Source of the DNA: CAZSLZ01 sp964607865
Lineage (GTDB): Bacteria > Vulcanimicrobiota > JAJTBE01 > CAZSLZ01
Assembly (NCBI GenBank): GCA_964607865.1
Contig: CAZSLZ010000009.1
Span: forward strand, 1 to 41,088
Length of the DNA: 41,088 bases
Reading direction: 5' to 3'
The stretch's first letter is position 1. Every line of letters starts with the position of its first letter. The notes below the pieces were generated by a model that ran no database searches, was not told the origin of the DNA, and was given only the letters and a program-made list of their open reading frames with translations. This document shows, in pieces, positions 34,378-41,088 of the stretch. Both the position numbers and the translations under genes were made by a program.

Positions 34378-35025
34378 ATGAAATTGTTTTCCAGAAAGAA
34401 TAAGGGGTTCACCCTGGCGGAAATGATTATACTGATTTTTACTTTTTCTTTTCTGCTTTTAAGCATGATAAGCACCCTTTTTATGGGAACCAAATATATG
34501 AGGCTGGACGAAAGCAACCTGGCAACTCATCAGGCTAACAGGCTGATTATGGAAACGATTACCAATGAATTAAGACAGGCAATGATTAATCCTGATCCGG
34601 GCTATTATAACTCTCCCACCGGTTATTACTATATTGACCCTCCGGTGGAAGCTACGGCGGTTCTTTATCCCAACGAGAATACAGTAGGTGATGCTGATGG
34701 ATATGTTTCATTTATTGTTTTCAATGGCGCAAATCCGGCAAGCTTTGACCCTTCAAGTGAAACTTTCGACTGGTACGATCCCCAATATTACACTCAGGTC
34801 AAATATTATGTTCTGGATAACAATGTGATAAGACAGGTGACCACTTATGATCAGCAGGGAAATTCAGCATCTCAGGCAGAAACTCCCATTGCCGGCCTGG
34901 AAAATGGAAGTGTGGAATTGAAATTCAAGTTTATTAACTCATATGAGATCGAAGTGAAAGTTATTACTGAAATTAATAACAACAACAGCGAATCCAGAAT
35001 GACGGTTTTTCTGAGGACGGAATGA
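34378..35025 (+). CDS. Type IV prepilin, PilW/GspJ-like
   Basis: A 215-residue prepilin. The leader ends NKG, followed by FTLAEMIILIFTFSFLLLSM with Glu at +5. The helix then carries DESNLATHQANRLIMET, and the rest is beta-rich, as in GspJ/PilW minor pilins. It lies 10 nt after the previous gene and 9 nt before the next one. It probably forms part of a pilus tip or secretion initiation complex. Confidence 0.87.
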   Translation: MKLFSRKNKGFTLAEMIILIFTFSFLLLSMISTLFMGTKYMRLDESNLATHQANRLIMETITNELRQAMINPDPGYYNSPTGYYYIDPPVEATAVLYPNENTVGDADGYVSFIVFNGANPASFDPSSETFDWYDPQYYTQVKYYVLDNNVIRQVTTYDQQGNSASQAETPIAGLENGSVELKFKFINSYEIEVKVITEINNNNSESRMTVFLRTE

Positions 35026-35034
35026 GGAATTTTT

Positions 35035-36609
35035 ATGCCCTTTAAAAAACTGAAAACACAAAAAGGAATAGCCTTGGCGCTTACTCTGCTGACCCTGGCT
35101 GTGCTGGCGGTCATTGGGTTTGGTATGACCAGTATTTCCATCAGTGAATCCCGTTCTATCAGAAACCAGATAAATAGTACCCGGAGCTATTACCTGGCAA
35201 GAATGGGGGTTACCCGGGCATTGTCTGAATTGGGATGGGATGATTACTGGGGCACTGATGGTACACAGTATTATTTTGCCAACGGAGCTGATGATTCTGA
35301 AGGGGCATACCGGGTGGATGTCTGGAATTCTCCTCTTCATACCACTTCCAGCGACCGGTTGTGGAAAGTGACATCAACCGGAGAGTTTAACGGAGCCTCC
35401 AGAACTGTGGTTGCCTGGGTTACCAAGGAATCTTTTGCTTCCTTTGCTTATTTTACCAATGAAGAAAAACTTCCCAACGGAAACGCCATCCGGTTTGTTA
35501 CTGGAGATCAACTTAAGGGGCGGGTTCATACCAACGGGTATTTTACCATGGGGGGGCACCCGGAATTTTCTGACAGAGTGACAAGCGCCAATATTATTTC
35601 TTTTCTTCCTAAACAGGAAGGCGAAAGCATAGATGATTATTTTGACAGGTTGCAGTATGACAGTTTCTTTGACCCGGTGACCCGCACTTATAAGGCTGAC
35701 TGGAGTGGGGGCAGGACATCGGATCGGAGTAAGTATCACCATTGTGATGAAGAGTTCAATTATGATAATTACAGCCCTGTTGCTTTGGATGACAGCCCCG
35801 GTTTTGTTTTCCGGGGTGGCCAGAATCCTATTCCTTTGCCTGATGATATTGTGGATATAGATGAAGAAGCTGATGAAAGCAACCATTATCAGGGCAGGGA
35901 TATGAACAGCGATGGAGATTTTGGGGATGATAACGATTTACCGGTAAAGGTAACCTTCAATGAAGATGGAACAGTGGATATTCTGGAACCCACAGGAGTG
36001 GAAACTGAAACCCAGATGGTGCAGAAATATGGATGGTACAAGTATAATGGAAAATGGTATTACGGTTATTACTGGGAGGAAGAGGAAACCGAGGTGGTGC
36101 AGTACACCAGCCATCAGGTAAGCGACCCCGATAACCAGGGGCTTTTAATTCATGTCGAGGGCAAACTCGAGGTTGAAGGAGGCAGGGTAAAGGGCCGATA
36201 CACACTGGGGGCTACTGAAGATATTAATATTAAAGATGACGTAACCTATGTGGACGAAAATGTACATGTCCTGGGGCTGGTATCTGAAAATGATATTGTT
36301 ATTGATACTGACCCATGGGTGGTTGAGGATATTGAAATTCACGCATCACTGATGGCTATAAGTGGGTCCATGTATGTAAAAGATTATAATGACGGCGTTA
36401 AAAGGGGAACCTTGAGGATTTTTGGCGGAGTGATTCAAAATGTCCGGGGAGCTGTAGGGACAGGCGGTGCATCATCTAATGGCACCGGATACCTTAAAGA
36501 TTATGAGTTTGATTCCAAGTTAATCAACATTCCCCCTAAATCATTTCCCTGTACGGGAAATTTAAAGGTAATTGCCCTGTTTGACAGCGCTGCCCTGGGA
36601 AACCAATGA
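35035..36609 (+). CDS. PilX/GspK-like prepilin with large C-terminal domain
   Basis: A 524-residue protein. The leader MPFKKLKTQKG precedes IALALTLLTLAVLAVIGFGM, which lacks Glu at +5, as in GspK/PilX, the tip subunit. The N-terminal helix carries SISISESRSIRNQINSTRS. At about residue 155 begins QLKGRVHTNGYFTMGG, a DUF4900-like segment common in such proteins. The remaining 300 residues hold acidic loops and a right-handed beta-type end. The large domain may bind a surface ligand. It is third in the operon. Confidence 0.85.
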   Translation: MPFKKLKTQKGIALALTLLTLAVLAVIGFGMTSISISESRSIRNQINSTRSYYLARMGVTRALSELGWDDYWGTDGTQYYFANGADDSEGAYRVDVWNSPLHTTSSDRLWKVTSTGEFNGASRTVVAWVTKESFASFAYFTNEEKLPNGNAIRFVTGDQLKGRVHTNGYFTMGGHPEFSDRVTSANIISFLPKQEGESIDDYFDRLQYDSFFDPVTRTYKADWSGGRTSDRSKYHHCDEEFNYDNYSPVALDDSPGFVFRGGQNPIPLPDDIVDIDEEADESNHYQGRDMNSDGDFGDDNDLPVKVTFNEDGTVDILEPTGVETETQMVQKYGWYKYNGKWYYGYYWEEEETEVVQYTSHQVSDPDNQGLLIHVEGKLEVEGGRVKGRYTLGATEDINIKDDVTYVDENVHVLGLVSENDIVIDTDPWVVEDIEIHASLMAISGSMYVKDYNDGVKRGTLRIFGGVIQNVRGAVGTGGASSNGTGYLKDYEFDSKLINIPPKSFPCTGNLKVIALFDSAALGNQ

Positions 36610-36619
36610 AGGTGAATAA

Positions 36620-37366
36620 ATGACTCAGAAAGATTATCAAAACATAATAGCTGAAGCTGAAGAGCAGTTAAAAAGCAGGAATAAACTGGAAAGCAGGAAT
36701 AACCTGGAAAGCAGGAATAAACTGCGTAATCATCTGACTTATTCTGACGGAACCGAAATACCCAATAACTATACCGGCAAGATTACTGTTGAAATTCCCA
36801 GAAATGAAGTAATAAAAACCTGGAAGAAAATTCTGCTTTCCCCTGCTTTTTTGTTAATTTCAGTTTTAATCATAGCTATGTTTGTTTTTTTTCGAACCGG
36901 CTGGAAAGAAAAGGAACAGGATGCCTACAGGGTTCAGAATATTGAAGTGAAAAAGGAGCAGTTAAAAAAAATAGTATCCACTTCAAGAAATGAAAACAAG
37001 GCTTATGTGGGCAATGCCATTTTTAATAAATCCACAATGAAAACCCAGGTAATTACCCATCGGGGAGTCCCCTCAGCAAAACGGCCCCTGGCTGCTGTAA
37101 AACCTCCAAAACCTAAAATAGAGGAGGAAAAACTGGAAAAGATTAATAGAAGAAAACTTGAAAACCAGGATTTACCAACGGAAATTGCAGAAATAGAAGA
37201 AAAGATTGAAACAAATCACACCAAAAAGCCTGTAAACAATAATGAACTGAATTATGCCCCCGGGCATGTGGATTTTCACCCCATTCAGGCTCTTCCTGCC
37301 GGAGTGGGCTCACCCGAGAAGCTTAAAAAGAGAAATGAAGGCCGGGATAACATAACAATCAATTAA
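36620..37366 (+). CDS. Unrecognised single-TM protein at the end of the prepilin operon
   Basis: A 248-residue protein 10 nt after the PilX-like gene. The first 80 residues are cytosolic, with three copies of the hexapeptide (S)RNKLE. One TM helix (SPAFLLISVLIIAMFVFF) lies near 75-92. The outer region is charged and proline-rich (AVKPPKPKIEEEKLEKI), a spacer like that of TonB-type or pilus-linked proteins. It ends overlapping the convergent TPR gene by 4 nt. Prepilin features are absent. Its position suggests it couples the pilus to the envelope, but the family is not recognised. Confidence 0.7.
   Translation: MTQKDYQNIIAEAEEQLKSRNKLESRNNLESRNKLRNHLTYSDGTEIPNNYTGKITVEIPRNEVIKTWKKILLSPAFLLISVLIIAMFVFFRTGWKEKEQDAYRVQNIEVKKEQLKKIVSTSRNENKAYVGNAIFNKSTMKTQVITHRGVPSAKRPLAAVKPPKPKIEEEKLEKINRRKLENQDLPTEIAEIEEKIETNHTKKPVNNNELNYAPGHVDFHPIQALPAGVGSPEKLKKRNEGRDNITIN
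36674..36725 (+). repeat. 18-bp tandem repeat in the single-TM protein gene
   Basis: Two full copies and a partial third of AGCAGGAATAAACTGGAA (one internal change to AACCTGG) encode the SRNKLE-type repeats near the N-terminus. Being a multiple of three, it can change length without shifting frame. Confidence 0.8.
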
Positions 37367-38214
37367 TCTGCCGGCAGAATTTCATTATACACGCTGTTGG
37401 GATATTTCCTTGCAAACTTTTTTCTTTCAGTGTCTGCTTCTTTACTTTTTCCCTGTTTATACAGGATGGTAACCAATTCAAAATGGGCTTCCTCGGAAAT
37501 ATTAGAATCAGGATAAGCCTGTATTATCATTCTGTAATTCTTTTCCGCTGACGTCAGTTTATTCTTTCTGGCGGCATTCTGTGCCATAGTGAATAATCTC
37601 AAGGGCTTGTAATCGTAATCGCTGTTTTTCTTTAAAAAATTAATTCTCGATTCAGCTTCCTTTATAAATCGGCTTTTGGGTGACAACCCCTGGCCGATTC
37701 CCAGGGTTTTAGACTGCTTTAACTGCTCCTGGGCCTGGGGGTAATCCATCTTCTGCTGGGCATAGATTTCTGCCTGGTTCATGGATGCATTAAGAGATAC
37801 AGCCTTGCCAGGATATAATTGAACTACTTCCTTGTATGCTGCCAGAGCTTTGTCGTAATTCATGTAATGCTTCTCATAAACATTGCCGATTTCAAAAAGA
37901 GCCTGGGCGGCAAAACTGTTCCCCGGATACCTTCGTGCGAAATCTTCCAGCCAGAAAATACCATCCTGATAACGTTGCATTTCAATATAAGAATGGCCGA
38001 TCCAATAATTGGCGTCCACGTATTTAGTCTTTGGAAAAGTATGAAGAAGAGTTTTGAACATAACCACAGCTTCTTCCCACTGGGTTTGCATTGAAAGCGC
38101 CAGCCCCTTCTGATATAACTTTTTTTCTGAATTGGCAGTCTGGCCCACCGCAAACCCGGGCATCAGAAAATATATCAACAATATTGCTAATAATAAATGT
38201 CCAGCTTTCTTCAT
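37363..38214 (-). CDS. Exported TPR protein, YbgF/BamD-like
   Basis: A 283-residue protein with a signal peptide (HLLLAILLIYFLMPGFAVG) and several tetratricopeptide repeats: QWEEAVVMFKTLLHTFPKTK, YQDGIFWLEDFARRYPGN and TSAEKNYRMIIQAYPDSN. The YPxS-type repeat ends resemble Tol-Pal YbgF and BamD outer-membrane proteins. It is the third gene of the sigma/anti-sigma operon, so it may sense or be controlled with envelope state. Its C-terminus overlaps the prepilin-operon gene on the opposite strand by 4 nt. Confidence 0.85.
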   Translation of the reverse strand: MKKAGHLLLAILLIYFLMPGFAVGQTANSEKKLYQKGLALSMQTQWEEAVVMFKTLLHTFPKTKYVDANYWIGHSYIEMQRYQDGIFWLEDFARRYPGNSFAAQALFEIGNVYEKHYMNYDKALAAYKEVVQLYPGKAVSLNASMNQAEIYAQQKMDYPQAQEQLKQSKTLGIGQGLSPKSRFIKEAESRINFLKKNSDYDYKPLRLFTMAQNAARKNKLTSAEKNYRMIIQAYPDSNISEEAHFELVTILYKQGKSKEADTERKKFARKYPNSVYNEILPAD

Positions 38215-38226
38215 TTCAACTTCCTT

Positions 38227-38811
38227 TTACATTTCAAGGGTTTTTTCCAATAAGTTATTTTCTAAAACTTTCTTTTTTACGCTGGCCAGGTCATTGGACT
38301 TAACGGTTAGAATCTGGTTTGTAACATCCTGCATAACTTCAATATGCTCTTTTAATTCGGGATCTTTTCCCAGAATGTTTTCTTTTCCTTCAAGAACCTC
38401 AACAAAATTTGCATCCCGGATGCTTTCCCTTAAAATTTCCAGTTCTTCGCCGTTTTCATCAAGGTTGACTAGCTTGATAATTAAAACCTTTGACTGGGCA
38501 ATATAAGTTTTTCTGAAATCTTTCTCCATCACTTCAGACCCCACGTTTTGGTTGAGATAAGAGCTTTCCGGTGAAAGATCTTCTTCCAGCCTGTCCGGTT
38601 TTCTGTGCTTTATCTTGTCAACCAGGGCTCTTGTATGTATTGGTTTTTCTTCCCTGGGCCTGCTAGTGGAAAAACCTTTCGCCGTTGTATTCATATCCTT
38701 ATTGTCCGTATATGTTGTGGTTTTTCGAGAAGCTCCGGCCTCGACTTTGGCTTTTTCTTTCTTCTCTGTTGAAGGGGCAGTTGGTTTTGCGTCTGAGTTT
38801 CCCGCTGAAAT
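38227..38811 (-). pseudogene. In-frame continuation of the anti-sigma factor beyond an amber codon
   Basis: The frame of the anti-sigma gene stays open below TAG 38814-38812 and continues for 195 codons. The first part is the same Ala/Lys/Glu-rich linker (KPTAPSTEKKEKAKVEAGAS), then NTTAKGFSTSRPREEKP and a helical domain (LVNLDENGEELEILRESIRD, ILTVKSNDLASVKKKVLENN). An internal ATG at 38694 (155 residues) could start a separate product, but no good SD precedes it. Three readings are possible: a nonsense mutation or sequencing error, readthrough, or a true separate gene. Confidence 0.65.
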
Positions 38812-39402
38812 CTAAGTTTTCGGGGCCCTTGCCTCTTTATCGGGCCGGGGCCGGGCATATTTATAATGAATTTCATTTTTAACGGGTTCTGGCTCTTCTG
38901 CAGGGGCAGAAGGAGTTTCCTTTTCAGGTTCGTCCCGGGCCTCCATGGGTATGACAGGCGCCGGTTCCCCGGCAATTTCTCTCGATGAATCTTCCCTGAT
39001 ATCTTCGTTTTTTCTAGAAACCGATGGTGCTTTAATCTTCTCGGATTTTGGCGCTAAAATGTTAAGAAAAACCGGAGAAAGAACTGCCATTAATACTAAT
39101 AACGCCACAGCTACCCACCGTACCCTGCGGAAAGTCTTGTTAAAGAAAACCAGAAAAGGGTTGACAGGTTTTGTGCCCTGGATTTTTTCCGTAAGGCGGG
39201 TATCAAAGCCGGCCCAATATACCTCATCAGGAAGAAAATCTTCGGATTCAATTAAAAATTTCTCCTGAACCAGAAGTTCTTCAAGCTCTGATGAGCAAGC
39301 CCGGCATTGGGCAAGATGGCTTTCGAACTGCTCTTTCTGGTCGGGGGTAAGTTCGTCATCAATATATCCGCTTATCAGGTTTCTGCATTCTTCGCAATTC
39401 AT
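38812..39402 (-). CDS. Anti-sigma factor with HxxxCxxC zinc-binding domain
   Basis: A 196-residue protein. The N-terminal ZAS domain has C3, C6 and H29-x3-C33-x2-C36 (SHLAQCRAC), the pattern of zinc anti-sigma factors that bind ECF sigma factors. A TM helix (VAVALLVLMAVLSPVFLNIL) lies near 96-116, followed by an outer linker rich in Glu, Pro and Ala. The frame ends in TAG 38814-38812 but remains open beyond it. The sigma factor gene lies 18 nt upstream, and the ATG has no strong SD, so coupling is expected. Envelope sensing probably rests on the outer part. Confidence 0.9.
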   Translation of the reverse strand: MNCEECRNLISGYIDDELTPDQKEQFESHLAQCRACSSELEELLVQEKFLIESEDFLPDEVYWAGFDTRLTEKIQGTKPVNPFLVFFNKTFRRVRWVAVALLVLMAVLSPVFLNILAPKSEKIKAPSVSRKNEDIREDSSREIAGEPAPVIPMEARDEPEKETPSAPAEEPEPVKNEIHYKYARPRPDKEARAPKT

Positions 39403-39420
39403 TTAACACACTTCCATTGG

Positions 39421-40005
39421 TTACTTGACGGTGTCCTTGTTGTAGTAATCTGCCAGTAATTCTTTCAACTGGCTTCGTGCCCTGTTCAGCCTGGACATAA
39501 CTGTCCCAATACTGCAATCGAGCGCCTGGGCGATTTCATTATAGGATAGCCCCTGAAAAACCCTTAAAACCAGTGCGGCGCGGTATGTTTCTGATACCTT
39601 CTGCATAGCTTCAATTATCTTCAGGTCCCTTTCTTTTCTATTCAAAGCTGTCTCAGGGTGGAATAATTTATCCTTATCGGCAAATTGCCTGAACCTTAAT
39701 TCCCTGTCTTCCTCCAGGGAACTGTCCTTTTTCCGTTTTTTCTCCCTTTTTATATGGTTAAGGGTGGTATTAATGGCAATACGGTATAACCAAGGATAAA
39801 AAGGATACTTTTCGTCATATTTATCTATAGATGTATAAATCTTAAGAAAAGTTTCCTGTAACATATCATCAGTTGTCTGATGGTTTCTGGTCATACGGTA
39901 AACCGCTGAATACAATCTTCGCTTGCATTCATCCACCAGGGCACTGAAGCAGGATTCATCGCCGTTTTTAAATTTTATTGCCAATTCCCTGACACGGGTC
40001 TCCAT
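39421..40005 (-). CDS. ECF-type RNA polymerase sigma factor
   Basis: A 194-residue sigma70-family protein of the ECF (sigma-E/W) class. Region 2 is QTTDDMLQETFLKIYTSIDK and YPWLYRIAINTTLNHIKREK. Region 4 is ALVLRVFQGLSYNEIAQALD and GTVMSRLNRARSQLKELL, the DNA-reading helix-turn-helix. Region 3 is absent, as normal for the class. AAGGA lies before the ATG. It heads an operon with the zinc anti-sigma factor and an exported TPR protein, a common envelope-stress arrangement. A GGAATA-17-TATAAA pair upstream of the leader is a possible, weak promoter. Confidence 0.95.
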   Translation of the reverse strand: METRVRELAIKFKNGDESCFSALVDECKRRLYSAVYRMTRNHQTTDDMLQETFLKIYTSIDKYDEKYPFYPWLYRIAINTTLNHIKREKKRKKDSSLEEDRELRFRQFADKDKLFHPETALNRKERDLKIIEAMQKVSETYRAALVLRVFQGLSYNEIAQALDCSIGTVMSRLNRARSQLKELLADYYNKDTVK

Positions 40006-40020
40006 AGATATTTTCCTTGT

Positions 40021-40036
40021 TGAAGCTTTCGCTTCA
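40021..40036 (-). promoter_or_regulatory. GNRA-tetraloop hairpin in the sigma factor leader
   Basis: On the minus strand TGAAGC and GCTTCA close a 6-bp stem around GAAA, a GNRA tetraloop, about 15 nt before the ATG at 40005. It may affect mRNA stability or translation. Confidence 0.45.
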
Positions 40037-40202
40037 TTATTTTATACACTATCAATTTTAATTTATTCCATAGAAAAAATAAAAAACCCTATTGGTTTAA
40101 AAATAAAAGACAATGTTTAATAAAGGTTATTGACGGAGTCGGAAGAACTATTTAGAGGGAATAACTGTTTGATTTTTAGAATTCATTTATGAGGTGAGGA
40201 AA

Positions 40203-40658
40203 ATGGCGGAATTTGTAATATCTGAAAAGGAAGAACAGAAGAATATTCCTGAGTTGGCCGAGGAAGCCTGCAGAAAACTGCATGAAGAAATGAAGCCAAT
40301 GGATGTAAAATTCTCCAGTAGTTATGAACCTGCGACTTCAACCATTACAATTATTGCCCAAGCTCTGGATAACGAGAAAATTAATAATGAGTTCTTAAGG
40401 TTGTTCTATGACGCTCTGACCTATTTGCCCGTGGATGGCAGGGGAAAAACATTCCATTTTGAGCTGAAAACCTTCAGGGATTTTACCTTTAAGGATCAAA
40501 AACATCATTATGTTCTGGAAACAGCTATTGACAGGATTCCCAGTGAGGGAGGCCCCACCAGGGAAGAATGGGAAAAATATGTTAAACAATTAAGATTTTT
40601 TGTAAATGGCAGGCAGGTGGAAATGCCGGAACCGGATCTTTTTATAGATGAGATGTAA
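40203..40658 (+). CDS. Unrecognised acidic cytosolic protein
   Basis: A 151-residue protein from ATG 40203, favoured over GTG 40194 because GAGGTG lies 6 nt upstream. No signal peptide or TM segment. The central part alternates hydrophobic and charged residues (VKFSSSYEPATSTITIIAQA) and an aromatic segment (GKTFHFELKTFRDFTFKDQK). It ends PEPDLFIDEM. No family is recognised. It converges with the next gene (4 nt apart). Confidence 0.6.
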   Translation: MAEFVISEKEEQKNIPELAEEACRKLHEEMKPMDVKFSSSYEPATSTITIIAQALDNEKINNEFLRLFYDALTYLPVDGRGKTFHFELKTFRDFTFKDQKHHYVLETAIDRIPSEGGPTREEWEKYVKQLRFFVNGRQVEMPEPDLFIDEM

Positions 40659-40662
40659 TAAC

Positions 40663-41013
40663 TCAGGTTCCAAATAACTCCCTGCTGTAGGTTTTACGGA
40701 ATTTTGCCTTCTTTTTTCGAAATTTTTTGTTTGCGCCGCCACCGGTTCGCTCTCCCTTTTTGGTTTCACTTTTGAATATACTTCGGATGATACTGTTATA
40801 CTCCTTGAGAAAATATTCTGCCCTGTAGTCGGGAACCGACGGATAAAACATCATCCCGCATTCGCATTCAACAAATATTTCCCTGAAAGGAACAATTTTG
40901 TTATAGGGCCAGTTTTCCACCCCAAGACGAGAAAACTCGTTGCATACAGGACAGTTGACAGCCACTTGAACAGTAACTGCCTTTTCAGTGTATCCAGCAA
41001 ATACTAACTCCAT
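40663..41013 (-). CDS. Small zinc-ribbon protein, CpXC-like
   Basis: A 116-residue protein. A zinc ribbon is formed by VNCPVCNEFSRL and VECECGMMFYP, similar in layout to CpXC-domain proteins (CPxC near the N-terminus). A middle helix and a Lys/Arg-rich tail (KKFRKKKAKFRKTYSREL) follow, which could bind nucleic acid. AAGGAG lies before the ATG. Function is unknown. Confidence 0.65.
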   Translation of the reverse strand: MELVFAGYTEKAVTVQVAVNCPVCNEFSRLGVENWPYNKIVPFREIFVECECGMMFYPSVPDYRAEYFLKEYNSIIRSIFKSETKKGERTGGGANKKFRKKKAKFRKTYSRELFGT

Positions 41014-41088
41014 AGTTTATTCTCCTTAAAAAAATAGAAAAAATTCCTAAAATATAACTATTAATAATATTATATAACAAATAGCTAT

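Noticed and set aside
36674..36725. CRISPR-like repeats
   Set aside because: The 18-bp units are directly adjacent with no spacers and lie in a coding frame; they are a minisatellite.
40081..40100. AAACC/GGTTT stem as a terminator
   Set aside because: The stem is only five A/T-rich base pairs and no upstream gene requires it.

Overview
The window looks like a piece of a draft genome (one 10-N gap) from an uncultivated, diderm-type, probably anaerobic or fermentative bacterium. Evidence for this is strong AGGAGG-type ribosome binding sites, textbook sigma70 promoters, type IV pilus-like prepilins, FecR/TPR/beta-propeller secreted proteins, c-di-GMP signalling, and no phage or intact transposon. 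Gene content recalls deep candidate lineages such as Riflebacteria or Wallbacteria, but that placement is only an impression.

Layout. (1) 1-1986, minus: an alpha-2-macroglobulin-like protein running off the left edge, with a TlpA-like exported thioredoxin upstream. (2) 2163-3185: a lethal-factor-like (ATLF) zinc metalloprotease with its own promoter, then tRNA-Gln(TTG). (3) 3491-6696, minus: a catabolic carbamoyl-phosphate operon (two diverged 354-residue carbamoyltransferases plus carbamate kinase) with a hairpin ahead of each cistron. (4) 6910-10815, plus: a secreted ankyrin protein, a stand-alone ModE-type HTH, two tandem membrane-anchored pseudopilin-like proteins, a CPRC thioredoxin and an amidohydrolase. 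A decayed DUF2141-like gene follows. (5) 11735-14811, minus: a membrane-anchored nitroreductase overlapping a NosR/NqrC-like FMN-binding membrane protein, then a Tim44-like zinc-ribbon protein. (6) 14994-16052: a REC-GGDDF regulator. (7) 16063-19151: a sigma70 promoter, cobalamin riboswitch and intrinsic terminator controlling an unrecognised 286-residue gene, then BtuF- and BtuC-like B12 importer parts without an ATPase. (8) 19221-26784: a hybrid histidine kinase broken by the gap, a Crp/Fnr regulator cotranscribed with an ankyrin protein, a CheY-like regulator with a polytopic HEFGH membrane protein, and a PocR-GAF-GAF-HD-GYP phosphodiesterase. (9) 26993-31245: secreted propeller-like, FecR and TPR genes, followed by a convergent NifU/IscU scaffold. 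(10) 31858-37366: a membrane pseudokinase with an outer propeller (frameshifted) and a prepilin operon (PilV/GspI-, PilW/GspJ- and PilX/GspK-like) ending in an unknown single-TM protein. (11) 37363-40005, minus: an ECF sigma factor, zinc-finger anti-sigma factor (in-frame amber) and TPR lipoprotein-like gene. (12) Two small unknown genes close the window.

The most interesting parts are the orphan gene that sits first behind the B12 riboswitch, the double-carbamoyltransferase operon with hairpins before each gene, the trans-membrane FMN/nitroreductase pair, the two separate cases of an ankyrin gene abutting a DNA-binding regulator, and the membrane pseudokinase ahead of the prepilin operon.
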